The notes under the pieces are model-generated. The model ran no database searches and had not been told where the DNA came from. It saw only the letters and a list, made by a program, of their open reading frames with translations. Both the position numbers and the translations under genes were made by a program. Positions 52,401-61,695 of a DNA stretch of 64,000 nt are shown piece after piece (the stretch's first letter is position 1; each line of letters starts with the position of its first letter). The stretch lies in NCBI RefSeq assembly GCF_018917435.1, contig NZ_JAHLOQ010000015.1, positions 1-64,000 on the forward strand, written 5' to 3'. The stretch comes from Intestinibacter bartlettii. GTDB lineage: Bacteria > Bacillota > Clostridia > Peptostreptococcales > Peptostreptococcaceae.

Positions 52401-52495
52401 AATTTTCCTTTCTTTTTATAATTTATTTTAATTATTGTATAAAAATCGTTATTTATATAGTATAAGATTTTTTTAATTTAGTAAATATCCAATAT

Positions 52496-52522
52496 AAAAG
52501 GATGACAAGTTTGCCATCCTAT
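52496..52522 (-). terminator. Terminator of the duplicated-domain gene
   Basis: GGATG-a-CAA pairs with TTG-c-CATCC; on the minus strand TTTTAT follows. Confidence 0.7.
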
Positions 52523-52525
52523 ATA

Positions 52526-53617
52526 TTACTCTATATCTCCAAGCCTTGAATATCTATTTCTAGCCTTTAATAGAATATCTTTTACATATTCATTTTTGTG
52601 TTCATCTTTTTCTAATAAGTTCATTATTAAAGCTTCACATTCTTTTGCAGTTTTTTTACCTTTTAGATATAATGATTTATTTATGCTTTCTATTTCAGAT
52701 TTTATATTCTCAAAAATAGTATGTTCTAAATTTGTTATAGATATAGTTCTTTCGTTTATGTCTAAAACTTGATTATTTCCAACATAAGTATCGCATAATT
52801 TTGCCTCAATAGAAGCACATCCTAGTTCTTTATTTATTTTTATATAAATATTTATAAATTCAGTTTTAGCTTTAGCGTCTTTTATAGATTTTGAAGCTAC
52901 ATGATTATGTGTAATTTTGCCTGTGTATTCTTCTAATATAGAAAAACGTATTGTATTTACATTGGCATCAATTTCATATACATCTATACATCCTTTATAT
53001 TTAGAACTTGGGAAAATCTCTATTATACTGTTTTTAATTTGACTATAGTTTGGTTGTTTTAAATTTTGAGTATCAAGAAGTAATTTTCCTAGAGATTTTA
53101 CTTTTGATTTTAATTCAACTTCATCTATAGTTTGTGTAGAGAAATTTTTATAATAATTTATATAGTCTTCATTTTCTTGTCTTTGGGCAGTTACTGCATC
53201 AATATAGTAGTTTAAAATTCTATTTCCTTCATTTACTGCGTATATAGTCTCTATATTTGAATTAAAATATTTAAGTTCATTTTCATTATCAATATAGTCT
53301 ACACTTATATATGCTTTTAAGATAGCTTTATTTTTTTCATGTTTTTTAATTTCTATATAAAGATCATAAACTCTTAAATATTCTTCGATTATTTTAGCTT
53401 CTGTCCATAATTCTGTTTTTCCAAATTCATCATGATATGGTTCGTTAACTTTAAATATTATATTTCCTATATTGTTTTTATAATTTATAAAGTTTGATAG
53501 CAATTGAGCATTTGGGAAAATTTCCTTTATTATATCTTCAAGCTCTAAAGCGGTCTTGTCTTCAAATAATCTAAGACCTAATTGCTTTATGTTTTGACTT
53601 AATGTTGCCTTGTTCAT
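52526..53617 (-). CDS. Unknown protein with an internal duplication
   Basis: I do not recognise this 363-residue protein. It appears to be two copies of one domain: LSQNIKQLGLRLFEDKTALELEDIIKEIFPNAQLL (from about 6) matches LKSKVKSLGKLLLDTQNL and IKNSIIEIFPSSKYKG (from about 170), and each copy continues with beta-rich sequence, a charged helix (EAKIIEEYLRVYDLYIEI; KAKTEFINIYIKI) and a DINE/AVNEG turn. There is no signal peptide, membrane segment or catalytic motif. AGGGGGTAAA-type sequence precedes the ATG. It is alone, between the response regulator and brnQ. Confidence 0.6.
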   Translation of the reverse strand: MNKATLSQNIKQLGLRLFEDKTALELEDIIKEIFPNAQLLSNFINYKNNIGNIIFKVNEPYHDEFGKTELWTEAKIIEEYLRVYDLYIEIKKHEKNKAILKAYISVDYIDNENELKYFNSNIETIYAVNEGNRILNYYIDAVTAQRQENEDYINYYKNFSTQTIDEVELKSKVKSLGKLLLDTQNLKQPNYSQIKNSIIEIFPSSKYKGCIDVYEIDANVNTIRFSILEEYTGKITHNHVASKSIKDAKAKTEFINIYIKINKELGCASIEAKLCDTYVGNNQVLDINERTISITNLEHTIFENIKSEIESINKSLYLKGKKTAKECEALIMNLLEKDEHKNEYVKDILLKARNRYSRLGDIE

Positions 53618-53774
53618 CTTTTACCCCCGATATTTAATACTTATACCTATTGTACCAGTATTTATATATAAAGAATAGTATTTGTTTTGAAAAATAGACT
53701 TATTTGTATATATTTACAATAAAATTATATATGATTATTGCTTTTTATATTATTTTATTGTAAATATAAAAGTA

Positions 53775-53812
53775 AAAAGAGCAGATATATTATTTTAATA
53801 TCCGCTCTTTTG
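53775..53812 (-). terminator. Terminator of brnQ
   Basis: AAAAGAGCAGATAT pairs with ATATCCGCTCTTTT with one mismatch. Confidence 0.8.
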
Positions 53813-53835
53813 ATAAGGTATTCTAATTTTAATTT

Positions 53836-55155
53836 TTATACAACTTTTTTATTAGTTCTTATACTATTTTTAGTTTTTATAAAAGCTCCGATAACTCCAC
53901 CTAAGATTGCTGGTAATACCCAGTTAAATCCGTATTGTGCTAGTGGTAATTTTGCAAGCAAATCAGAAATTTGAGTTATATTAAATAAACTGCTTCCTAC
54001 TGATAATATACTCACTAATAATGTAATATAAGCTACTCCTCTAAATACATTGTCATTTGATATGTATTTATCTAAGAAAGTAGTAGCTACTATAGCAACT
54101 AATACTGGACAAACAATTTGTAGTATTGGTGCAGAGAACTGAATTATTGTACTTACACCGAAGTTAGCTAATACTAAACTAAATATAGAAACTGCTATTA
54201 CTATAGTTTCATATTTAATTTTTCCATTACTTATAGTTGAAAAGTAAGTAGCTGTTGATGAAGTAAGTCCTATAGATGTTGTTAAACATGCTAGTGATAC
54301 TGTAATTCCTAATATTATTTTACCTGGTTTTCCTAATATAGCATTAGTTATAATAACCATTAAAGTAGCTTGTGGTGTATCAGCACCATAAGTAGTTGAT
54401 AACATAGAGCCTAAATATGTAAGACCTCCATAAACTAAAGCTAAGAATATTCCAGATACTAATCCTGCTTGAAGAGTAAGTTTGACTTTTTCTTTAGAAT
54501 CAGTATATCCTCTTTGAGCTATTGCTGTTATTGCTACTGTTGAAAATGCAACAGCTGCTAGAGTGTCTAAAGTTTGATATCCTTGTTCTACACCTTCTGC
54601 AAATAAATTGTTTTCTATAAGTTGTGCAGTATTTACATCTCCTATTGGGTTTAATATACCCATTACTATAAGTAGACCTAAACATAATAAAAGTGCTGGT
54701 GTTAAGAATTTTCCTACTATGTCGACAACTTTTGATGGTCTTATTGTAAGCACTAATGTAAGTGCAAAGAAAACTATTGATACTGCTAATTTTGCTATAG
54801 GTGTATCAAATCCAAGTATTGGTGCTATACCCATTTCATAAGTTGTTGCACCGTTTCTTGGTATTGCAAGTAATGGCCCTATACATAATATTGATGCTAT
54901 TATAATTGCTCTGGCAAATTTTTTACCTGCTCTGCTTAAAGTTAAATCTAGATCCCCATCAAATTTAACAGCTGCCATTACTACTACAAGTGCTAAGACT
55001 ATATCTGTTAGTATGAATCCGGATAGTGAAACTCCCCAACTACTGCCTGATACAAGTCCTAGATATGGTGGAAATAGTAAATTTCCTGCGCCGAAAAACA
55101 TTGAAAACAATGCAAATCCGACTACTAATACGTCTAATGCTTTTTTGTTATTCAT
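53836..55155 (-). CDS. brnQ: Branched-chain amino acid carrier BrnQ
   Basis: The 439-residue LIVCS-family transporter imports Leu, Ile and Val with Na+ or H+. About 12 membrane helices are visible, with the family start VVGFALFSMFFGAGNLLFPPYLG, RNGATTYEMGI and LACLTTSIGLTSSTATYF. It ends in a short basic tail. AGGGAGG precedes the ATG. The promoter region contains an ACAAACATTTGTT palindrome (separate entry). Confidence 0.93.
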   Translation of the reverse strand: MNNKKALDVLVVGFALFSMFFGAGNLLFPPYLGLVSGSSWGVSLSGFILTDIVLALVVVMAAVKFDGDLDLTLSRAGKKFARAIIIASILCIGPLLAIPRNGATTYEMGIAPILGFDTPIAKLAVSIVFFALTLVLTIRPSKVVDIVGKFLTPALLLCLGLLIVMGILNPIGDVNTAQLIENNLFAEGVEQGYQTLDTLAAVAFSTVAITAIAQRGYTDSKEKVKLTLQAGLVSGIFLALVYGGLTYLGSMLSTTYGADTPQATLMVIITNAILGKPGKIILGITVSLACLTTSIGLTSSTATYFSTISNGKIKYETIVIAVSIFSLVLANFGVSTIIQFSAPILQIVCPVLVAIVATTFLDKYISNDNVFRGVAYITLLVSILSVGSSLFNITQISDLLAKLPLAQYGFNWVLPAILGGVIGAFIKTKNSIRTNKKVV

Positions 55156-55288
55156 TTGTATCCTCCCTATAATATATAGTATAATTTCTTTAAAAATTAT
55201 ACTATATATTATAATACAAATTATGGAAAATAGAAGTCTTTTTTACAAAATATTTTAAAATTTTCAAACAAATGTCAAAATTCTTCAT

Positions 55289-55304
55289 AACAAACATTTG
55301 TTTT
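55289..55304. promoter_or_regulatory. SOS-box-like palindrome upstream of brnQ
   Basis: AACAAACATTTGTTTT shares the 13-mer ACAAACATTTGTT with the LexA box of lexA, but has AAAC instead of GAAC in one half. A related CAAACAAATG lies 25 bp away. It may be a weak LexA site or an unrelated operator. Confidence 0.35.
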
Positions 55305-55320
55305 TATTAGTAATTATATA

Positions 55321-56193
55321 TTAATATTGTATTCCCATAACTTCTTTTACATGTTCTATTGGCATATCTTGATTAGTCCATAGTTTAAATGCAGCAGCAC
55401 CTTGGAATAACATCATTGGGAAACCATTTAATGTTTTGCAACCTACTTCTTTAGCCATTTTTAAAAGAGCTGTTTCAGCTGGAGCGTAAACAACATCTGT
55501 TACTATTAAGTCTTTTCTTAAGAATGATTTATCAGGTATATAAGTTTGTCCTTCAAGTGGTTTCATACCCATTCCTGTTGCATTTGCAAATATATAACTT
55601 GAAGCTATTTCTTCTTTTAATTTATCTAAATCTGCTAAGTCATATAACGTAGCTTTGCAGTTAGTTTTTTCATTTATATCTTTAACTGTTTTTTGAGCTC
55701 TTTTATAAAATTCGTCTTTTCTGTTGAATATAGATATTTCTTTAACTCCATCAAGTGCAGCTTGTACTTGTATAGCTGTTGCAGCTCCACCAGCACCAAC
55801 TATAGTCATTTTTTTGCCTATTATATCTATACCAGCATCTTTTAATCCACTCATATATCCTATACCATCTGTTACATGTCCAGTTAATACACCATTATCA
55901 TTAACTATAGTGTTTACTGAACCACACATTTCTGCAGCATCTGATAATTTATCTAAATATTTGTGAACGATTGTTTTATTAGGCATTGATACATTAGATC
56001 CTCTAACTTTCATTGCTCTAAATCCTTTTATAGTATCTTCTAAGTCCTCAGCTCCTACTTCAAATGCTAAGTAAGCATAATCAAGTCCTAATTTTGCAAA
56101 TGCTTCATTGTGCATTCTTGGTGATGATGAATGTCTTATTGGTGTAGCTATTAATCCTATTAATTCTGTATGTCCTGTTATTCTTTCTGCCAT
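55321..56193 (-). CDS. ydiB: Quinate/shikimate dehydrogenase (YdiB type)
   Basis: The 290-residue enzyme oxidises shikimate or quinate reversibly. K73 (SMPNK) and D109 (HVTDG) are the catalytic pair. Distinctive YdiB stretches are present: ELIGLIATPIRHSSSP, YLAFEV, MKVRGSNVSMPNK, IFNRKDEFYKRA, GMKPLE and LWTNQDMPIEHVKEVMG. It is closer to YdiB than to biosynthetic AroE by eye, and it sits with aroD as ydiB does in E. coli. Annotation pipelines may name it aroE. The ribosome site is GGAGGAA. Confidence 0.82.
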   Translation of the reverse strand: MAERITGHTELIGLIATPIRHSSSPRMHNEAFAKLGLDYAYLAFEVGAEDLEDTIKGFRAMKVRGSNVSMPNKTIVHKYLDKLSDAAEMCGSVNTIVNDNGVLTGHVTDGIGYMSGLKDAGIDIIGKKMTIVGAGGAATAIQVQAALDGVKEISIFNRKDEFYKRAQKTVKDINEKTNCKATLYDLADLDKLKEEIASSYIFANATGMGMKPLEGQTYIPDKSFLRKDLIVTDVVYAPAETALLKMAKEVGCKTLNGFPMMLFQGAAAFKLWTNQDMPIEHVKEVMGIQY

Positions 56194-56282
56194 TTTAATA
56201 TTCCTCCAGTTTTATTTATAAATTTGTGTACTATATGATTATTATTTATTATATTTGTATTTAGATTATGTATTAATGTTTA

Positions 56283-57047
56283 TTATCTATTTTGATGCAT
56301 TACTTCAAGTATTAAAGCAAGTTTGTCTACTGATATTTGACCTGGTGCAGAAGCTTTTTTTGCTGCTCCAAAAGTAAGAGCCGAACCAAAAGTTTCACCT
56401 GATAGGCGGCTTATAAGACCAAGAGGCCCCATAGACATTGTTATTATTGGTTTATTTGCATGTTTAGTGTGCATTTCTTCAGTAGCAGCTAATAATGTAA
56501 CTACATCTTCTGAGTTATTAGGCATAACTGCTATTTTAGGTAAATCAGCTCCTAAATCTTGCATTTTGCAAAGTCTACTTATTATTTCTTCTTTTGATGG
56601 TGTTTTAAAGAAGTCGTGATTTGACATTACAACTTTAACGCCATTATTATGTGCAGTTTCAACTATGTCTTTTACTATTTCATCTCCAGTAAATAATTCT
56701 ACATCTACTAAGTCTACTAATTTAGTTTGAGCTATTTGTTTATTAAGCTCAGCATAGTACTCTGTAGACACTTCTTTTTCTCCACCTTCTTTTTTACTTC
56801 TGAAAGTAAATAATATAACAGCTTCACCAACTTCTTCTCTAAGAGCTTTTACTATTTCTTTTACTTTTTCAATATCTCCTACATTTTCGTAGTGATCAAC
56901 TCTCCATTCAATTAAATCAAACTTTACTTCTTTTAAGAATTTAGCTTCTTCTATTATTTCTTCGTTAGTTTTTCCTACTAGTGGTACACATATTTTAGGA
57001 ATGCCTTCACCTAATTTAATATTTCTTACTTGAACTATATTTTCCAT
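56283..57047 (-). CDS. aroD: 3-dehydroquinate dehydratase, type I
   Basis: The 254-residue class I aldolase-like enzyme interconverts 3-dehydroquinate and 3-dehydroshikimate. The Schiff-base lysine is K171 (DLPKIAVMP), the catalytic His is H144 (SNHDF), and E47/R49 (EWR) and R83 bind substrate. It is the first gene of a two-gene operon with ydiB and is divergent from a LysR regulator. This layout suits catabolism of quinate or shikimate rather than only aromatic synthesis. AAGGAGA precedes the ATG. Confidence 0.92.
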   Translation of the reverse strand: MENIVQVRNIKLGEGIPKICVPLVGKTNEEIIEEAKFLKEVKFDLIEWRVDHYENVGDIEKVKEIVKALREEVGEAVILFTFRSKKEGGEKEVSTEYYAELNKQIAQTKLVDLVDVELFTGDEIVKDIVETAHNNGVKVVMSNHDFFKTPSKEEIISRLCKMQDLGADLPKIAVMPNNSEDVVTLLAATEEMHTKHANKPIITMSMGPLGLISRLSGETFGSALTFGAAKKASAPGQISVDKLALILEVMHQNR

Positions 57048-57152
57048 TTCATTCTCCTTTATCTATATAAACTTCGTTAATTTTTTGTCGCTTGCTATAA
57101 TTTAATTATATTACTTAATTTATGATAATTCTAATACTATTTTTTGTTATTT

Positions 57153-57173
57153 TTGATAGGTTTTAACTATCAA
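57153..57173. promoter_or_regulatory. LysR-type operator between aroD and the regulator
   Basis: TTGATAG-N7-CTATCAA is a palindrome of the T-N11-A class bound by LysR regulators, centred about 52 bp before the lysR start in the divergent intergenic region. Confidence 0.6.
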
Positions 57174-57214
57174 TTATGATATACTAATTAAAAAATAATG
57201 CAAGGGGTATTAAA

Positions 57215-58120
57215 ATGAATCTAAATCAACTTTATTATTTTAGGACAGTAGCCAAATTTCAGCATTTTAGAAAGGCTGCTAATGAACTTAATATATCTCA
57301 ACCTAGTCTTAGCCTTGCTATATCAAACTTAGAAAAGGAATTAGGGACTTATTTATTTGAAAGACAAGGAAGAAATGTAACTTTAACTAAATATGGAAAG
57401 TTATACCTAGAATATGTTGAAGAAGCTTTATCAATATTAGAAATAGGGGAAAAAAAATTAAAACAAGTAACTAGTGATTCTGAAGGTCATATAGATATTG
57501 CGTATATATCGCCTTTAGCTTCTTACTTTATACCTAAAAAGGTAAGAGCTTTTTTAGAATATGATAATAATAAATCTATAAAATTTACATTTAGACAAGG
57601 AATAACATCAGAGCTTATAGATGGTCTCAAAAACTCTAAATATGATATTGTATTTTGCTCATATGTAGAAGATGAGGACGATATAGTATTTGATTTGTTA
57701 TTTAAAGATAAATTATTATTAATAGTTCCTATAGATCATCCACTTAGCAAATTGGATTTTATAGATTTAAAGGATATAGTCAAATATCCTTTAGTATCAT
57801 ATGAAAAAAATACGGCACTTGGAAAGGTCACTATGGATATATTTAAAAAAGCAGGTATAAATCCTAATATAATATGTCAAAGTGAAGATGAAAATGGTAT
57901 ATATGGTCTCGTATCAGAGGGCTTTGGAATTGCTATTGTGGCAGATATAATGAATCCAAATAATTTTAAAATAAAACAGATAAAAATCAATGATTTAAAT
58001 TGTAATAGAAGTATATATATGGCGTATAAGAAAAATACATACCAAGTTCCTGCTGTGAAGAAGTTTATAAAATATATAAATAGCACATCTAAAGATATTT
58101 TTATAAATGATAGGAATTAG
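57215..58120 (+). CDS. LysR-family regulator of the aroD-ydiB operon
   Basis: The 301-residue regulator has the LysR winged helix (MNLNQLYYFRTVAKFQHFRKAANELNISQPSLSLAISNLE, about 1-60, quoted in two parts as LNQLYYFRTVAKF and SQPSLSLAISNLEKELG) and a periplasmic-binding-like effector domain (about 90-295). It is divergent from aroD, so shikimate, quinate or dehydroshikimate are likely effectors, and it probably activates aroD-ydiB. AAGGGGT precedes the ATG. Confidence 0.88.
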   Translation: MNLNQLYYFRTVAKFQHFRKAANELNISQPSLSLAISNLEKELGTYLFERQGRNVTLTKYGKLYLEYVEEALSILEIGEKKLKQVTSDSEGHIDIAYISPLASYFIPKKVRAFLEYDNNKSIKFTFRQGITSELIDGLKNSKYDIVFCSYVEDEDDIVFDLLFKDKLLLIVPIDHPLSKLDFIDLKDIVKYPLVSYEKNTALGKVTMDIFKKAGINPNIICQSEDENGIYGLVSEGFGIAIVADIMNPNNFKIKQIKINDLNCNRSIYMAYKKNTYQVPAVKKFIKYINSTSKDIFINDRN

Positions 58121-58186
58121 TATAGTAAAAGTATTTTTTACTTCAATATTTTTTTTAACTATTGCAATAATTTAAGTTATTATACA

Positions 58187-58226
58187 AAAAAGTAAGCAAG
58201 TACTATAATTTCCTTGCTTACTTTAT
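58187..58226. terminator. Bidirectional terminator
   Basis: AAAGTAAGCAAG (58189-58200) pairs perfectly with CTTGCTTACTTT (58213-58224) between converging genes. Confidence 0.9.
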
Positions 58227-58227
58227 A

Positions 58228-59067
58228 CTATATAGATTCTAAAAACTCTATAACCTCAGATATAATCCAATCTGGAGTAGAAGCTCCTGCCGTTATTCCA
58301 ACTGAATTATAATTTTTAAGTTCATCTTTATTAAGTTCATCTTTTGTCTCTATAGCAAATGTATTAGTTAAATCTTTACATATGTTAACTAGTTTTTGCG
58401 TATTAGAACTGTGTTTTCCGCCTATTACTATCATACAATCAACTTCTTTTGCTAGATTTTTAGCAGAAAGTTGTCTTTCTTTTGTTGCAGAACATATTGT
58501 ATTTTTCATTGTGGCATCGTTTAAGATATTTTTTAATTTAGATATTATTTCTTCGTATTTATCTATATCTACAGTAGTTTGACTTACTACACAGTATTTT
58601 GCATTTTTATCAAATTCAATAGAATCTATTTCTTCTATAGTTTTTATTACTATAGCACTATTATGACACCATCCATTTATACCGACAACTTCTGGATGAG
58701 TTTTATTTCCTATTATGATAATTTTGTATCCTTTTTTATAAAAATCATTTACTATTTTATGAATTTTTTTAACGAAAGGACATGTAGTATCTACTATTTT
58801 AACACTTTTATTTTCAGCTTCGTTATATATGTTTTCGCCAACACCATGAGAACGTATTATTACTCTTTCATTAGATGGTATATTTTCAATTTCTTCTACA
58901 ACTTTAAGACCTTTTTCTTCATATTTACTTACAGCTTGTTTATTGTGTATTAAAGGCCCAAGTGAATAAACTTTTGTGCTTGTATCGTCAAGTTCATCAC
59001 TTGCCATTTGCATAGCTCTTTTTACTCCGAAACAAAAACCTGCATTTTTAGCTATTTTAACTTCCAT
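58228..59067 (-). CDS. ispH: 4-hydroxy-3-methylbut-2-enyl diphosphate reductase
   Basis: The 279-residue [4Fe-4S] enzyme catalyses the last step of the MEP isoprenoid pathway. The cluster ligands are C12 (AGFCFGV), C96 (DTTCP) and C192 (TICSATKERQ); H41, H74, H124 and E126 (THPEVVG) bind the diphosphate and donate protons. It is not fused to ribosomal protein S1, unlike in several clostridia. A terminator separates it from plsC upstream. AGGAGGA precedes the ATG. Confidence 0.95.
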   Translation of the reverse strand: MEVKIAKNAGFCFGVKRAMQMASDELDDTSTKVYSLGPLIHNKQAVSKYEEKGLKVVEEIENIPSNERVIIRSHGVGENIYNEAENKSVKIVDTTCPFVKKIHKIVNDFYKKGYKIIIIGNKTHPEVVGINGWCHNSAIVIKTIEEIDSIEFDKNAKYCVVSQTTVDIDKYEEIISKLKNILNDATMKNTICSATKERQLSAKNLAKEVDCMIVIGGKHSSNTQKLVNICKDLTNTFAIETKDELNKDELKNYNSVGITAGASTPDWIISEVIEFLESI

Positions 59068-59096
59068 AAAATCCTCCTGTATAATTTATATTTTTA

Positions 59097-59134
59097 GCAA
59101 AAAAGCCTTCATCATTAAAAATGAAGACTTTTTA
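59097..59134 (-). terminator. Terminator between plsC and ispH
   Basis: AAAAAGCCTTCAT pairs with ATGAAGACTTTTT with one mismatch, just downstream of plsC. Confidence 0.8.
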
Positions 59135-59138
59135 ATTA

Positions 59139-59750
59139 TTATTTTATTTCACCTTTTTCAAGTTTGTAGTAATTATCTTTTATAACGTTCATAACTTCAC
59201 CAGCTATACGAGCGTGATCTTCACTAGTAAGCTTTTGTTTGTAGTATTCTTCTAGTGATATAGGTTCTCCAAAATAAACTTTTGCAGGTTTAAATAGCTT
59301 ATAGCTAGAGTATATAGTACATGGTATAATTTCTGCCTTTGCTTTTGTAGCAAATAGAGAAAGACCTGCTTTTGCGTCGTTAAAATCGTCGGTTTTACTT
59401 CTCGTTCCTTCTGGGAACATAACAAGAGCATAATTATTTTTTATGTATTTAAGAATTCTTTTTATAGTACCAAGTCCAGGATTAGTTCTATTAATCGGTA
59501 TAATTTCTACTTTATTTAGTATAGCTGCCAAAATTTTATTCTTAAATAGCTCTTCTTTTGCTACAGCCGTCATCTTTCTTTTTTTATTGACTGCACTTGC
59601 AATAAATATAGGGTCTAAATTAGATTTATGATTTGCAGCTATAATTAGGTTCCCTTCTTCTGGAATATTTTCTTTACCTATTACTTCAAATTTAAAGAAA
59701 GCTTTTGTGAAAATCCTAAAAACTTTCAGCATAAAATTATAAAAAGTCAA
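59139..59750 (-). CDS. plsC: 1-acyl-sn-glycerol-3-phosphate acyltransferase
   Basis: The 203-residue membrane-associated enzyme makes phosphatidic acid. It has the H-x4-D catalytic motif in AANHKSNLDPIFIA (about 36-41), the glycerol-phosphate site FPEGTRSKT (about 112-120), and an N-terminal hydrophobic stretch. The gene is 18 bp downstream of cmk in the same operon, an order common in clostridia. Confidence 0.93.
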   Translation of the reverse strand: MTFYNFMLKVFRIFTKAFFKFEVIGKENIPEEGNLIIAANHKSNLDPIFIASAVNKKRKMTAVAKEELFKNKILAAILNKVEIIPINRTNPGLGTIKRILKYIKNNYALVMFPEGTRSKTDDFNDAKAGLSLFATKAKAEIIPCTIYSSYKLFKPAKVYFGEPISLEEYYKQKLTSEDHARIAGEVMNVIKDNYYKLEKGEIK

Positions 59751-59768
59751 ATTTATCTCCCCTTTAAA

Positions 59769-60416
59769 TTATTTAATTTTTTCTAATACAAGTTCTACAA
59801 CTTGATTTATATCTCTACCTGTTGTATCTATTTCTATAGCACCTTCTGCTTTAACAAGTGGCGCAAATTCTCTACTTGAGTCTATTTCATCTCTTCTTAT
59901 TATATCATTTATTATATCTTCTAAAGTACCCTCGTATCCTTTTTCTTTTAATTCTATATAACGTCTTTTACCTCTTTCTTCAGGAGTTGCAACTAAGAAG
60001 AATTTGTAGTCGGCATTAGGGAATACGTAAGATCCTATATCTCTACCATCTAGTATTACAGCATTGTTTTTTCCTATTTCTCTTTGTAAATCAACCATTA
60101 AGTATCTTACTTCTTTTATTTTTGCTACATCAGATACGTTTTGGCTTACTTCTACAGTTCTTATTTCATCATTTACTATTTTTGAATCTAAGTATATGTT
60201 GTTATCTCTGAAATCTATTGAAGTTTTTTTAGCCATTTCAATTACAGCTTGTTCATCTTTAACATCTACATTGTTTTGAAGACATTTTAAAGTTACTGCT
60301 CTGTACATTGCTCCTGTGTCTATGTAGTTTATATTTAATTTTTTAGCTATTATTTTAGCTATTGTACTTTTGCCTGCTCCTGCAGGTCCATCTACTGCTA
60401 TTATTATATTTTTCAT
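59769..60416 (-). CDS. cmk: Cytidylate kinase
   Basis: The 215-residue kinase phosphorylates CMP and dCMP. It has the P-loop DGPAGAGKST (9-18), IDTGAMYRAVT, the CMP-binding insert with LDGRDIGSYVFPNADYKFFLVA, and RRDEIDSSREFAPL. It lies between the flavoprotein gene and plsC in one operon. AGGAGATA precedes the ATG. Confidence 0.95.
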   Translation of the reverse strand: MKNIIIAVDGPAGAGKSTIAKIIAKKLNINYIDTGAMYRAVTLKCLQNNVDVKDEQAVIEMAKKTSIDFRDNNIYLDSKIVNDEIRTVEVSQNVSDVAKIKEVRYLMVDLQREIGKNNAVILDGRDIGSYVFPNADYKFFLVATPEERGKRRYIELKEKGYEGTLEDIINDIIRRDEIDSSREFAPLVKAEGAIEIDTTGRDINQVVELVLEKIK

Positions 60417-60450
60417 TGTGTATCTCCTATTTTTTAATTAATTATAATAT

Positions 60451-61689
60451 CTATAAACTTAATCCAGCTAAATAACCTGTTGAAAATGCTATTTGAAGAT
60501 TATATCCTCCAGTTTCAGCATCTAAATCAAGTAATTCTCCTGTTATAAATAAGTTTTTGATTTTTTTAGATTCTAAAGTCGATGCGTCTACTTCTTTTGT
60601 GCTAACACCGCCACAAGTTACCATAGCTCCTTTAAAACCTAATGATGATGTTATTGTAAGCTTCATATTTTTAATATATTCTACTATAGAGTTTTCATCT
60701 TCTTTTGTAAGTGAGTTTCCTTTAACATCGCTTAAATTTAATATGTTTAGAAGCTCTCTTACAAAACCATCTGGAAGAATAGTCTTTAAGTTAGTAGATA
60801 TATTTTTATTTGGATTATTTCTAATTAAGCTTATGATTTCTTCTTTTGATGTATCTTGCATAAAGTCGATAAATATCTCTACATGTTCTCCTGCTAATAC
60901 TTTATTTATATATGAATCTATTATAAGTACTACAGGACCGCTTATACCAAAGTGTGTAAATATCATATCTCCACATTTACTTATCTTTTTCTTTTTAAGT
61001 TTTGTAGAGATTTTTACATTTTTCATAGATATACCTTGAAGGTTTTTAACCCAAGTTTCTGCTGTTTTAAGTGGGCATAATGCTGGCAATGTCTTAGTTA
61101 TAGTATGCCCGTGGTTTTCTAAAACTTGATACATACTTCCATCAGAGCCTGTATGAGCGTAGCTCTTGCCACCCGTAGATAATATTACTTTATCAGCATA
61201 TAAATTTTCACCTTGGTTTATTTGTGTAGCTATATCATCGTTTATTACAACGCCTTTAACTTGATCTTCTTCTATTATTAAGTCGGTAACTTTTTTATTG
61301 TAGATTATTTCTACGTTTTTATTTTTTAAATCTTCTTCTAAAGATTTTATTAAATCTAAAGCTTTATCGTTTTTCGTATATACTTTTAAGTCGTTTTCTT
61401 CTTCTATTTTATATTCTACGTCTATACTACTTAGATAATTTAATAAATCTTCATTTGTAAATGAATAGAAGCTGCTATATAAAAATTTATTGTTATTTAC
61501 AACTTTATCAAAAAAGTCTTCTATATATCTATTATTAGTTATATTGCATCTTCCACCACCAGTAAGTTTAAGCTTCTTTCCTAAAAATTCATTTCTTTCA
61601 ATTAAAGTTATTTGATGGTTATTTTGAGCAGCGCTTATTGCTGCCATTATTCCAGAAGGTCCTCCTCCTACAACTATTACTTTAGCCAT
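60451..61689 (-). CDS. HI0933/YhiN-family FAD oxidoreductase (BaiN-related)
   Basis: The 412-residue flavoprotein has an N-terminal FAD fold (VIVVGGGPSGIMAAISAAQNN, then LKLTGGGRCNITNN), ILSTGGKSYAHTGSDG in the middle and the C-terminal GELLDLDAETGGYNLQIAFSTG. The family includes E. coli YhiN and the proposed bile-acid reductase BaiN of Clostridium scindens, but most members are of unproven function, and this genomic place (with cmk and plsC) is the common housekeeping one. AGGATATA precedes the ATG. Confidence 0.88.
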   Translation of the reverse strand: MAKVIVVGGGPSGIMAAISAAQNNHQITLIERNEFLGKKLKLTGGGRCNITNNRYIEDFFDKVVNNNKFLYSSFYSFTNEDLLNYLSSIDVEYKIEEENDLKVYTKNDKALDLIKSLEEDLKNKNVEIIYNKKVTDLIIEEDQVKGVVINDDIATQINQGENLYADKVILSTGGKSYAHTGSDGSMYQVLENHGHTITKTLPALCPLKTAETWVKNLQGISMKNVKISTKLKKKKISKCGDMIFTHFGISGPVVLIIDSYINKVLAGEHVEIFIDFMQDTSKEEIISLIRNNPNKNISTNLKTILPDGFVRELLNILNLSDVKGNSLTKEDENSIVEYIKNMKLTITSSLGFKGAMVTCGGVSTKEVDASTLESKKIKNLFITGELLDLDAETGGYNLQIAFSTGYLAGLSL

Positions 61690-61695
61690 TATATC

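Noticed and set aside
58579-58953. 124-codon plus-strand frame opposite ispH
   Set aside because: Phe/Tyr-rich antisense shadow of a firmly identified gene.
60557-61039. 160-codon plus-strand frame opposite the flavoprotein gene
   Set aside because: Antisense shadow with no supporting signals.
60451-61689. Calling the HI0933-family gene baiN
   Set aside because: The family is widespread with a conserved housekeeping neighbourhood (cmk, plsC); the 7alpha-HSDH-like gene is 23 kb away and not linked.
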